10,886 bases of DNA from positions 1 through 10,886 of the forward strand of contig DPVA01000157.1 in NCBI GenBank assembly GCA_003529705.1. Direction: 5' to 3'. Source of the stretch: Gammaproteobacteria bacterium (lineage in GTDB: Bacteria; Pseudomonadota; Gammaproteobacteria; Arenicellales; UBA868). Numbering within the stretch: the first letter of the stretch is position 1; every line of letters starts with the position of its first letter. Below the pieces are notes generated by a model. The model made no database searches. It was not told the DNA's origin and was given only the letters and a program-made list of their open reading frames with translations. The position numbers were made by a program, and so were the translations under genes. Positions 1 to 9,245 of the stretch are shown in pieces.

Positions 1-1
1 C

Positions 2-883
2 GAACTGGACCGTCAGAAAGAGTTATTGCGGCAGGCTACCGAGGAGGTTGAGGCCCAAAAGGAGAAAATTGAAGGGATTTCGCTCAAACTGTCCCGATAT
101 CTGCCGGTTCAGTTATACGAGCAGATTTTCAGTGGATCCTTGGACATCCACAAAAAGAGCGAGCGTAAGAAGCTCACTATCTTTTTTTCCGATATTGTCG
201 ATTTCACGTCTATCTCAGAGCAGATTGAGGCCGAGGAGATCAGTGAGTTTCTGAGTTTCTACCTTACCGAGATGAGCGCAATCGCTGAAAAATTCGGTGG
301 CACCATCGATAAGTTTATTGGTGATGCCATCATGATCTTCTTTGGTGATCCGAAAACAGAGGGCGACGTACAGGATGCCAAGAACTGCGTTGACATGGCA
401 ATAGAGATGCAGATGCGGATCATCACGTTGCAACCTTATATCCGAAAGGAATTTAGTTTCCCTGTGGATCTGAAAATCCGGATCGGCGTTAATACAGGTT
501 TTTGCAATGTGGGGAATTTTGGCAGCGCCAGCCGATTGGATTACACCGCTATCGGCAGAGCCATCAATGTAGCTTCCCGTCTTGAGGCTGAGGCGGAATC
601 CGGTGAAGTACTGGTGTCCGAGAACACGAAAATTCTATTGGAAGATTTCTTTGGGTTTTCTTCCGAACGAGTGATTCATCCGAAGGGTGTCCCTCACCCG
701 GTGAACTGCTATAGCGTTGTCCACGAAAAGGCGCTAAATCGGGAAAGCATTCTGGGAGAGTGTTTCAAACTCGTTATCAACGACGCGAATTTGACCGAAA
801 ACGATTTGAACCGGTTAAGGGCGTTTGTCGCGAAATATACTGACCACCCTAAAGCGAAAGAATCAGGTGAACCGTCGGCGTGA
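2..883 (+). CDS. Class III adenylate cyclase, C-terminal catalytic part (5' end outside window)
   Basis: This enzyme probably makes cAMP from ATP in the cytoplasm, coupled to a sensory or membrane part that lies before the window. The frame is open from base 2 without a stop; a TTG at 26 is an internal Leu codon, so the true start lies upstream. The first ~30 residues are charged and heptad-like (ELDRQKELL...EEVEAQKEKIEG), as in the coiled-coil linkers before cyclase domains. The catalytic domain is complete: FSDIVDFT carries the first metal Asp (191-193), and DKFIGDA carries the adenine-contacting Lys (311-313) and second metal Asp (323-325). LDYTAIG carries the adenine-specifying Asp (539-541), and INVASRLE carries the transition-state Asn and Arg (566-580). 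The Lys/Asp pair argues for ATP over GTP. tadA follows with no gap. The input domain and signal cannot be read here. Confidence 0.9.
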   Translation, partial: ELDRQKELLRQATEEVEAQKEKIEGISLKLSRYLPVQLYEQIFSGSLDIHKKSERKKLTIFFSDIVDFTSISEQIEAEEISEFLSFYLTEMSAIAEKFGGTIDKFIGDAIMIFFGDPKTEGDVQDAKNCVDMAIEMQMRIITLQPYIRKEFSFPVDLKIRIGVNTGFCNVGNFGSASRLDYTAIGRAINVASRLEAEAESGEVLVSENTKILLEDFFGFSSERVIHPKGVPHPVNCYSVVHEKALNRESILGECFKLVINDANLTENDLNRLRAFVAKYTDHPKAKESGEPSA

Positions 884-2457
<1,574 letters not shown>

Positions 2458-2467
2458 ATCACCCCCT
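2458..2467 (-). promoter_or_regulatory. Shine-Dalgarno site supporting the ATG start of the GlxA-family regulator
   Basis: On the minus strand AGGGGGTGAT abuts the ATG at 2457. It can pair with the whole anti-Shine-Dalgarno tail if one G-U pair is allowed, although the GGGGG core is only four bases from the ATG, on the short side. This favours the internal ATG over the GTG at 2514, which has its own weaker AAGGA about nine bases upstream. Confidence 0.5.
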
Positions 2468-2627
2468 AACCCAATGCGCGGAAATATACCACCATAAAAC
2501 TCGGTCGCAAACACAGATTTCTTTCCTTCTCAGGTATGCAGATATTTTTAGTAACACCCTAAACAGAGTCTGGTAGCATCAGGTGTGTGTCCTGGCCCAC
2601 GCTAATGCTATCGAGTTTACTCTGTCG

Positions 2628-5600
2628 ATGACCGAATTCAGGCAAGTCTCACTTGAGGACAAGTACCTTCTTAAGTCGGGATATATCTTTGTCACGGGAA
2701 TCCAGGCGCTGGTCCGCCTGCCGATGATGCAGAGCGATGCGGACCAACGGTCGGGGCTCCGCACTGCAGGCTACGTTACTGGTTATCGGGGCTCACCTTT
2801 GGGCGCCTTGGATCAGCAACTGGTACTCGCCAATAAGCAGCTCGAAGCCCGCAATATTCGGTTTCTTCCTGCTGTCAATGAGGATCTTGCTGCTACAGCT
2901 GTTTGGGGCACTCAACAGGCGGGTTGGCGAGGCGACGGTCTCTATGATGGGGTGTTTTCCATGTGGTACGCCAAGGGGCCGGGTGTCGACCGATCCGGAG
3001 ACCCGTTACGACACGGCAATCTTGCCGGAACAAGCGCCAACGGCGGGGTGCTCATCCTGATGGGAGATGACCATGTCTGTGAGTCTTCGACGACGGCTCA
3101 TCAGAGTGAATACTCCCTCGTTAATACGTTCATTCCCGTGCTGAATCCAGCGGGTGTGCAGGACATCTTAGATTTTGGCCTGTATGGTTGGTCCCTGTCC
3201 CGTTATTCAGGTTGCTGGGTAGGTCTTAAAGGTGTGCATGACACGGTTGAAGCCTCCGCGTCGATCCTTGTCAACCCGGATCGGGTAAAGACTCAGGTTC
3301 CAGAAGATTTCCTGATGCCCGAAGCCGGAGTTAATTTCCGTTGGCCCGATACCCCTCAGGCACAGGAAGAGAGGCTGCATCAGTTCAAGTTGCCAGCCGT
3401 GACCGCATTCGTTAGACATAACCGTATTGACCATCAGGTACTTGGCGATAAAAGGGCGCCGTGTGGGATTATCTCGACAGGCAAGTCTTATCTCGATGTG
3501 AGAAGGGCGCTGCTTGAACTGGGAATAGATGAGGCGCGGGCAATAACATTGGGAGTGAAGCTATACAAGGTAGGCATGCCGTGGCCCCTTGAGCCGGACG
3601 GCCTTAAAGAATTTGCAAGAGGTGCCCGTAAACTGATTCTCGTTGAGGAGAAGCGGGGCTTGATGGAGGAACAGGTCCGTAACATCCTGTATGGGGTTAC
3701 CGATTCCCCCGAGGTCATCGGTAAAACCGACGAAATCGGCGCAGTACTTTTTCAGGCTTATGGCCGGCTAGATCCGGCACAGATCGCTACGGCGATCGGA
3801 GATCGGTTGGTCGACATGACTCAGGACGAAGTGTTGATCGAGGCACTAAAGCATCTGCGCGCCCGCGTGCAAAAAGCAGAGCTAAAAGAAGCTCCAATGC
3901 GTCGGACCCCTTATTTCTGTGCGGGCTGTCCGCATAATACTTCTACGCTGGTACCAGAGGGGTCCAGGGCGCTCGCCGGGATTGGTTGCCACTACATGGC
4001 ACAGTGGATGGATCGCGATACCGCGACGTTTACTCAGATGGGGGGAGAAGGGGCGAGTTGGATTGGTGAGAGTCCCTTCAGCAGTACCGAGCATGTTTTT
4101 CAGAACATAGGTGACGGCACGTATTTTCATTCCGGGCTTCTTGCGATCCGGGCTTGTGTCGGAGCTCAGGTCAATATCACTTATAAGATTCTCTACAACG
4201 ATGCGGTCGCAATGACCGGCGGACAGTCGGTGGATGGACCGATGGACGTTATGCGGATCTCGCGTCAGGTGCATGCAGAGGGCGTGTCCAAAATCGCTGT
4301 CGTGACCGATGATCCTGAGAAATATCCTTCCAACGCTGACTGGGCACCCGGGGTGACGGTTTATCACCGGGATTTGCTTACGCGCATTCAGCGCCAAATG
4401 CGTGAGGTCCCGGGGACTTCGGTAATCATTTATGACCAGACCTGTGCGGCGGAAAAACGCCGACGCCGACGACGTGGTGTGATGGAGACGCCGAATGAAC
4501 GGTTATTTATTAATGAAGCCGTTTGCGAAGGATGTGGTGATTGTGGTGAGCAGTCGAACTGTGTTGCACTCGTGCCCGTCGAGACCGACCTGGGACGTAA
4601 ACGGGCAATTGATCAGTCGGCTTGTAATCTCGATTACTCTTGCAATAAAGGGTTTTGCCCCAGCTTCGTGTCTGTGCGCGGTGGGCAAAGGAAGATGCCT
4701 TCTCGCGGCGCTGGATCGCTTCCATCCCACACGTCGATTGTCCTCGATCCGGTGGATTCCCGAGTCGAGCGTCCGTACTGCATCACCCTGACCGGTGTGG
4801 GTGGCACCGGGGTGGTTACCGTAGGGGCCATTATTGGCATGGCGGCACACGTTGCCAAAATGGGCTGTTCGGTTTTGGATATGGCAGGTCTCGCACAGAA
4901 GGGTGGAGCAGTCACCAGCCATATCATTCTGACGGCTGCCCCCGATGAGATCACTGCGACGCATGTAGCCGATGGTGGTGCAGATCTTCTGCTGGGTTGC
5001 GATGTGGTTACCGCTGCTGCGCAAGAAACGCGAATGAAACTCAGCCACAAGACAACATCAGTGATCAATACTCACAGGATGATGTCGGGCGAGTTCATTC
5101 ATGAGCCTGATCAGAAGTTTCCCCTGGATGAATTGCTCGGAGCTATAGGCAGTGTGAGTGGTGAGTTGCGGGCCGTCCCGGCTACCGACCTTGCTCAAAA
5201 AGCCTTCGGGGACACGTTGAGTGCCAACATGATCATGTTGGGCTGTGCCTATCAAATGGCAGTTTTACCGATCCCCGGATCGGCTATTGAAAAGGCGATC
5301 GAACTCAACGGGCGGGATGTCGATTCCAATATCAACGCCTTCCGGCTGGGTCGTAGGATTGGTTCGGACCCTAAGGTCGTCGACGTCCTGATCGACGGCG
5401 GGTCGGGCGACGTCGAGGTTTCCGAGGACGGCTCGGAAGAGGCGTTGTTGAAGCGTCGCGTAGACCTGTTGAGCCGATCCCACGGGCCGCGTAGTGCTGC
5501 CAGACTGTCGGCTTGGATTAACACCGCGCGGGAACGTATTGATGTTGAATTTCTGCCTGAACTGATCCCCGTGCTGATTGAAAGCGGCTTCCGGGTACTA

Positions 5601-6128
5601 TATGAAAAAGACGAGTACGAGGTGGCGCGACTCTACAGTCAGCCTCAATTTCGTCGATCCCTGGGCCACGAATTTGAGAGCAACTATACGCTGCGGGTGC
5701 ATCTCGCGCCTCCGCTGTTATCGCGCAGAGATTCCGAGACCGGTCGTCCCGTTATGCGAAGTTTTGGACCATGGATTTTTGTGGCATTCCGTATTTTGAG
5801 TGCTTTAAGGTGGATCCGCGGGAGATGGTGTGACCCATTTCGATTCAGCGAAGAAAGACAACTCCATCGGGAGATACAGGCCGCTTTCGAGGGGACTCTA
5901 GATTTACTTGGGGCGCTGCAAGTTACGCAGAAGAACGTCGCCGTAGTCTCGAAGTTAGCGAGATGGCCGATGCAGGTCCGCGGTTATGGTCCAGTCCGTG
6001 CAGAAGCGTTCAAGCGAGCCATGCGGGATCGAGAGATGCTCGAGGCTAAAGTGAAGGGAGACACCGGTGATAAGCAGTCGGAAGGAGTATTTCGGTCAGG
6101 CGCTGACGGGTTCCAGGATGTTGGGTGA
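2628..6128 (+). CDS. Indolepyruvate ferredoxin oxidoreductase, fused alpha/gamma type
   Basis: This thiamine-diphosphate enzyme oxidatively decarboxylates aryl or other 2-oxoacids to acyl-CoA, passing electrons through Fe-S clusters to ferredoxin. The 1166-residue chain fits the fused proteobacterial family (about 1150-1190). In order: a pyrimidine-binding domain (GYRGSPLG at 52-59; Glu85 in NEDLAA, the likely cofactor-activating Glu); Cys431/Cys434 in FCAGCPHN; a diphosphate/Mg site (GDGT at 495-498, then NDAVAMTGGQ). Two cysteine clusters follow: C633, C636, C639, C645 and C666, C672, C677. A gamma domain starts near 723 (GVGGTGVVTVG, with AGLAQKGGAV), and a DUF6537-like tail ends the chain. 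I chose ATG at 2628 because conserved sequence (SLEDKYLLKSG) begins just after it; a GTG at 2583 would add 15 residues. No ferredoxin or CoA-ligase gene is adjacent. The substrate is inferred only from family. The last ~25 residues look unconserved. Confidence 0.93.
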   Translation: MTEFRQVSLEDKYLLKSGYIFVTGIQALVRLPMMQSDADQRSGLRTAGYVTGYRGSPLGALDQQLVLANKQLEARNIRFLPAVNEDLAATAVWGTQQAGWRGDGLYDGVFSMWYAKGPGVDRSGDPLRHGNLAGTSANGGVLILMGDDHVCESSTTAHQSEYSLVNTFIPVLNPAGVQDILDFGLYGWSLSRYSGCWVGLKGVHDTVEASASILVNPDRVKTQVPEDFLMPEAGVNFRWPDTPQAQEERLHQFKLPAVTAFVRHNRIDHQVLGDKRAPCGIISTGKSYLDVRRALLELGIDEARAITLGVKLYKVGMPWPLEPDGLKEFARGARKLILVEEKRGLMEEQVRNILYGVTDSPEVIGKTDEIGAVLFQAYGRLDPAQIATAIGDRLVDMTQDEVLIEALKHLRARVQKAELKEAPMRRTPYFCAGCPHNTSTLVPEGSRALAGIGCHYMAQWMDRDTATFTQMGGEGASWIGESPFSSTEHVFQNIGDGTYFHSGLLAIRACVGAQVNITYKILYNDAVAMTGGQSVDGPMDVMRISRQVHAEGVSKIAVVTDDPEKYPSNADWAPGVTVYHRDLLTRIQRQMREVPGTSVIIYDQTCAAEKRRRRRRGVMETPNERLFINEAVCEGCGDCGEQSNCVALVPVETDLGRKRAIDQSACNLDYSCNKGFCPSFVSVRGGQRKMPSRGAGSLPSHTSIVLDPVDSRVERPYCITLTGVGGTGVVTVGAIIGMAAHVAKMGCSVLDMAGLAQKGGAVTSHIILTAAPDEITATHVADGGADLLLGCDVVTAAAQETRMKLSHKTTSVINTHRMMSGEFIHEPDQKFPLDELLGAIGSVSGELRAVPATDLAQKAFGDTLSANMIMLGCAYQMAVLPIPGSAIEKAIELNGRDVDSNINAFRLGRRIGSDPKVVDVLIDGGSGDVEVSEDGSEEALLKRRVDLLSRSHGPRSAARLSAWINTARERIDVEFLPELIPVLIESGFRVLYEKDEYEVARLYSQPQFRRSLGHEFESNYTLRVHLAPPLLSRRDSETGRPVMRSFGPWIFVAFRILSALRWIRGRWCDPFRFSEERQLHREIQAAFEGTLDLLGALQVTQKNVAVVSKLARWPMQVRGYGPVRAEAFKRAMRDREMLEAKVKGDTGDKQSEGVFRSGADGFQDVG

Positions 6129-6381
6129 AGTGGCGGACACGGATCACTTTCCAGTGTTTGTTCCGGTTGGTCACATCACTGACCTAATAGATAGCCTGAG
6201 GCCGGGTGAGACGCCAGGGACTACTCTTGAAAGCGCTTGAAGTCACACCCTTGGTGGGGCGGTTAAGGCTCAGTATTTCTAGTTAAGAACTGGCGTGGCT
6301 GAACTCGCGTGATGCACGTCATTTACCCGGTATTCTCGCCGGATTCGTTAGTCTTTGGCCGTTGGACCAGCGGTGCCGTGC
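6129..6381. other. Convergent intergenic gap without a recognised gene
   Basis: This 253-bp stretch lies between the stop codons of the oxidoreductase gene (plus) and ltaE (minus). I see no convincing gene, no tRNA-like fold and no intrinsic terminator with a T-run for either flank, although two converging transcripts should end here. Only weak hairpins are present, such as a six-pair stem at 6279-6293. A short reading frame that begins inside the oxidoreductase gene extends to 6240 but has no recognisable product. Confidence 0.6.
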
Positions 6382-7407
6382 CTAAGCCGCTTTACGAAAG
6401 TATTCTTTGAAAGCGTCGACGGTGGTCTGAATACCGGCTCGATCGATATCCAGATGGGTCACTAGACGTACCGGGTTCTCGTCCGCGGTGATCAGTATCC
6501 CGCGACCGCCCATGAATTCAGCCAGACCTTGCAGTTTCGATTCAGACATGGAGACGAAAACCATATTAGTGCGGTCGACATTCTCCTGGACGTCGAGCTC
6601 CTCGACTTCTAAGAGGCCATCGGCAAGAAGCAAGGCATTTTCATGATCCTCTGATAGGCGCTCAATATTATGCTCCAGAGCATACAGACCTGCTGCAGCA
6701 AGAATTCCCACCTGCCGGGTTCCTCCGCCCAGCATCTTGCGCCACCGGCGTGCCCGTTTTATAAAGTCACTCGACCCGGTCAGTACACTCCCTATCGGCG
6801 CACCGAGGCCTTTAGATAAACAGGCGGATACCGAATCGAACATACCGCCGATTGCGCTGGGTGTGATACCGCAACGCACTGCGGCATTAAAAACTCGGGC
6901 GCCGTCAAGATGAAATTGCAACTGATGCTCGGTCGCCAGATTCCTGGCGTCGGCCAGATATTGCATCGGGAGCGGGGTGCCAAAGAATGTGTTCTCAAGG
7001 CAAAAAAGACGAGTGATCGCGAGGTGAAAATCATCCGGCTTAATTGCGGCGCGAACCGAATCAAGGTCCAAGGTGCCATCAGCCTGGTTCTCAACAGGCT
7101 GCGGTTGAACACTCGCCAAAACTGCACCACCACCCCCCTCTTCAAGGTAGGCATGTGCTTTGGCGCCAGCAATATATTCCTCGCCTCGCTGACAGTGCGT
7201 AAGGATCGCCAATAGATTCCCCTGGGTACCGCTGGTCACAAACAACCCCGATTCGTGGCCCAACAAATCTGCGGCTTTCGCCTCCAGCTGATTGACTGTT
7301 GGGTCGTCGCCGTAGACGTCGTCCCCTACAGGTGCGTCGGCCATGGCTTGGCGCATACCGGATGAGGGACGCGTGACGGTGTCGCTCCGAAAATCAATGG
7401 TACTCAT
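6382..7407 (-). CDS. ltaE: Low-specificity L-threonine aldolase (PLP enzyme)
   Basis: This cytoplasmic, tetrameric fold-type I PLP enzyme cleaves L-threonine or L-allo-threonine to glycine and acetaldehyde and can act on other beta-hydroxy amino acids. The 341-residue protein is collinear with E. coli LtaE (333): DFRSDTVTRPS at the N-terminus, GDDVYGDDPTVN, FVTSGTQGN, HLDGARVFNA (Asp and Arg of the PLP site), and CLSKGLGAPIGS with the Schiff-base Lys. RWRKMLGGGTRQ and VRLVTHLD follow. The active-site His of AKAHAYL (E. coli His83) is kept. Two other positions differ: ENTFFGT replaces ENTHNG (His126 to Phe) and AYLEE replaces NYLFE (Phe87 to Glu). The start is the ATG at 7407 because family similarity begins at once; no good Shine-Dalgarno precedes it. 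It converges with the oxidoreductase gene across a 253-bp gap and diverges from the next gene. Confidence 0.93.
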   Translation of the reverse strand: MSTIDFRSDTVTRPSSGMRQAMADAPVGDDVYGDDPTVNQLEAKAADLLGHESGLFVTSGTQGNLLAILTHCQRGEEYIAGAKAHAYLEEGGGGAVLASVQPQPVENQADGTLDLDSVRAAIKPDDFHLAITRLFCLENTFFGTPLPMQYLADARNLATEHQLQFHLDGARVFNAAVRCGITPSAIGGMFDSVSACLSKGLGAPIGSVLTGSSDFIKRARRWRKMLGGGTRQVGILAAAGLYALEHNIERLSEDHENALLLADGLLEVEELDVQENVDRTNMVFVSMSESKLQGLAEFMGGRGILITADENPVRLVTHLDIDRAGIQTTVDAFKEYFRKAA

Positions 7408-7448
7408 GATAGATCAATCATAGGGCTTGCCCATGCCAGCATTGAGCG

Positions 7449-7476
7449 ATAATGTCGCCGTTGAAGATTACCTCAA
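7449..7476 (-). promoter_or_regulatory. ltaE: Possible sigma-70 promoter for ltaE
   Basis: Read on the minus strand, TTGAGG (7476-7471, 4 of 6 matches to TTGACA) is followed after 16 bases by CATTAT (7454-7449, 4 of 6 matches to TATAAT). Transcription would start about 35 bases before the ltaE ATG. The match is modest and such patterns arise by chance. No comparably good promoter was seen for the divergent dehydrogenase gene in the same 214-bp gap. Confidence 0.25.
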
Positions 7477-7621
7477 TAGACGCCATTGCGAATTCTCTAT
7501 AAAGAATCATTTTGCCATAAGCAGTGGAATTCTGTGAAACATGCCCATCCATGGTCTCTGGAGCCACGCGATGGACGACTGTTGGGCAATCAGGACTGAG
7601 TGAGCAACGATCAGTATACGG

Positions 7622-8578
7622 ATGACTGAAGAGAAATTAAATGTAGGTGTCGTGGGGGTGGGCTATCTAGGCTCTATCCACGCGCGTATCTATGAAAGAA
7701 TGCAAAATGTCCGCCTTGTCGGTGTTATGGATACTGACGTCGAGAAGGGAAAACGGGTAGCAAATGAATGTGGTTGCAGTTTTATGCAAAGCGTGGAAGA
7801 AATACGGGATAGTGTGGAGGCAGTGAGCGTAGTGGTCCCCACATCCAAACACCGCCAGATTACCGAGCCATTTCTCGAACAAGGCGTTCCGGTTCTTTTG
7901 GAAAAGCCGGTCGCCCATACGCTCGCAGATGCACAGGCTATTGTGGATCTGGCCAATCGAGAAGGAACGCTTCTGCACATAGGTCGGCTCGAGAGATTCA
8001 ATGCGGGAGTGATTAGGCTTGCAGCTGAGCTGGATCGACCACGCTTTATCGAGGTGCATCGACTGGGTGAATTTGTCGCTCGTGCGACCGATGTTGATGT
8101 CGTCACGGATTTGATGATCCATGATATCGATATTGTGCTTTCTTTAATCCCGTCGGAACTTCGTTATATCTCTGCGGTTGGAGCGAAGGTAATCACTGAT
8201 CACGTCGATATCGCCAACGCGCGTTTGGAGTTCGAAAATGGCGCGATTGTCAATGTGACAGCGAGCCGTGTTTCGGCAAGGAAGGTCCGGAGAATCCGGA
8301 TCTTCGCGGAATCATGTTATTTAGCGCTGAATTTTGAGGATCAGCAGATTGATGTCGCCCGGCCTGGCGTTGTACCGGAAGGGGGCGGATTTGCTCCGAT
8401 CTTGAACGAGTCAATTCAGGTAACGCATCGGCCACCGCTTGACGCCGAACTTGAGGACTTCGTTGATTGTGTCCGGACGCGCCGTGATCCGGTCGTTGGC
8501 GGGGAAGCAGGAGTCCGAGCCTTGCGGATTGCGCACGAGGTGCGGCGCAGAATCGATGACTCCCTGCACTCGCTTTAA
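7622..8578 (+). CDS. Gfo/Idh/MocA-family NAD(P)-dependent oxidoreductase, GnnA-like
   Basis: This is a dinucleotide-dependent sugar or polyol dehydrogenase. The 318-residue protein has an N-terminal Rossmann fold (VGVGYLG at 11-17; MDTD near 36-39 as the acidic ribose-binding turn), the family hallmark Glu94-Lys95-Pro96 with its catalytic Lys, and the C-terminal substrate domain. The middle stretch (GRLERFNAG near 121, ATDVDVVTDLMIHDIDI near 155-171, DHVDIANARLEFENGAIVN near 193) resembles what I recall of GnnA. GnnA oxidises UDP-GlcNAc at C3 on the way to diamino-sugar lipid A. Here no gnnB aminotransferase and no lpx genes are visible, so the substrate is uncertain; WlbA/WbpB-type or unrelated sugars are alternatives. 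The family call is firm and the GnnA assignment tentative. hflD starts 40 bases downstream, so the two may share a transcript. Confidence 0.88.
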   Translation: MTEEKLNVGVVGVGYLGSIHARIYERMQNVRLVGVMDTDVEKGKRVANECGCSFMQSVEEIRDSVEAVSVVVPTSKHRQITEPFLEQGVPVLLEKPVAHTLADAQAIVDLANREGTLLHIGRLERFNAGVIRLAAELDRPRFIEVHRLGEFVARATDVDVVTDLMIHDIDIVLSLIPSELRYISAVGAKVITDHVDIANARLEFENGAIVNVTASRVSARKVRRIRIFAESCYLALNFEDQQIDVARPGVVPEGGGFAPILNESIQVTHRPPLDAELEDFVDCVRTRRDPVVGGEAGVRALRIAHEVRRRIDDSLHSL

Positions 8579-8618
8579 CCCTGGTGTTGGGCCAAGATCT
8601 TAATTCTATTTCGTGTCC

Positions 8619-9245
8619 ATGACAGCCAGAAACCTGCCAAGTGCAGAGCAACGGGTCCTGGCGCTGGCTGGCGTATCGCAATGTGCGATGCTCGCACAAG
8701 AACTCGCACGCCGTGGTCACGCACAACCGGAGCCTTTGAGGTGCGCATTAAGCAGTATCCTAATTCTTAACGATATTAATGTTGATACTGCTCTGGGTGG
8801 AGTCGAGGGCATCTTCGCCGGATTGCCCGACCTAGGCCGCCAGCAACCGGATCCTGCGGCAGTTGAGAGGTTGCGATATGCAATCGCCTTGATCGATCTT
8901 CAAAAACAACTTCGACAGGAAAGGAGGATCCGTGGTGAGTTGCGCGCTCTTCTCGTCAGGCTTCAGGATGACCGCATTGCTGAGGATCCAGTTTCAGCGG
9001 AAGCCATTAAAGGCTTTGCTGAGATTTACACCGCGACGTTGAGTACGCTCACTCCGAAAATCCTGGTACGCGGAGAACAGCGACATCTGAAAAATGCAGA
9101 TATCGTATTGAAGATTCGCGCGGTGTTATTAGCGGGCGTCCGGTCGGCCTATTTGTTCCATGAACACGGTGGGCGTAAATGGCATCTGTTTTTCAGCAGG
9201 AAAAAACTGGCTGCAACGGCGAGGATTCTGTTGCAAAATCATTAG
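8619..9245 (+). CDS. hflD: High-frequency-lysogenization protein HflD homologue
   Basis: HflD is a small all-helical, membrane-associated protein of Gammaproteobacteria. In E. coli it binds phage lambda CII and tempers lysogenisation; its housekeeping role is unclear. The 208-residue product (E. coli 213) has the family layout: LAGVSQCAMLAQELARRG near the N-terminus; the LSSILILNDINVDTALGG segment; a helical middle with RLRYAIALIDLQKQL; then IYTATLSTLTPKILVRGE, KNADIVLKIRAVLLAGVRSAYL, and the C-terminal GGRKWHLFFSRKKLAATA. I chose ATG at 8619; a GTG at 8613 would add two residues, and neither has a strong ribosome-binding site. In many relatives hflD sits between mnmA and purB; here neither gene is next to it. 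Its TAG stop interlocks with the TAA of the convergent NRDE gene. Confidence 0.9.
   Translation: MTARNLPSAEQRVLALAGVSQCAMLAQELARRGHAQPEPLRCALSSILILNDINVDTALGGVEGIFAGLPDLGRQQPDPAAVERLRYAIALIDLQKQLRQERRIRGELRALLVRLQDDRIAEDPVSAEAIKGFAEIYTATLSTLTPKILVRGEQRHLKNADIVLKIRAVLLAGVRSAYLFHEHGGRKWHLFFSRKKLAATARILLQNH

Noticed and set aside
2514..2627. AT-rich stretch in the regulator/oxidoreductase gap (TATTTTTAG near 2540) as a promoter for either gene.
   Set aside because: No -35 element with acceptable spacing could be paired with it on either strand.
4450..4475. Run of six Arg codons within the oxidoreductase, which looked like a low-complexity insertion.
   Set aside because: A run of basic residues after the CAAEK motif is, as I recall, normal for this family just before the first Fe-S cysteine cluster.
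3882..5068. Long open frames on the minus strand opposite the oxidoreductase gene.
   Set aside because: They are antisense to a well-conserved enzyme, carry no recognisable domain, and have the look of frames left open by codon bias.
6067..6240. Short reading frame (GTG at 6067 or ATG at 6118) overlapping the 3' end of the oxidoreductase gene in another frame and running into the gap.
   Set aside because: At most 57 codons, no recognisable motif, and no well-spaced ribosome-binding site before a usable start codon. The GGAAGGAG at 6080-6087 is not followed by a start at proper spacing.
6279..6293. Six-pair stem with a three-base loop, a candidate terminator between the convergent oxidoreductase and ltaE genes.
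   Set aside because: The stem is short and A/T-rich with one G-T pair, and no T-run follows on either strand, so it does not meet the pattern of an intrinsic terminator.
7408..7621. The 214-bp divergent gap as a possible riboswitch or small RNA upstream of the dehydrogenase gene.
   Set aside because: No recognisable riboswitch core, strong hairpin or terminator was visible; only a weak ltaE promoter candidate could be supported.
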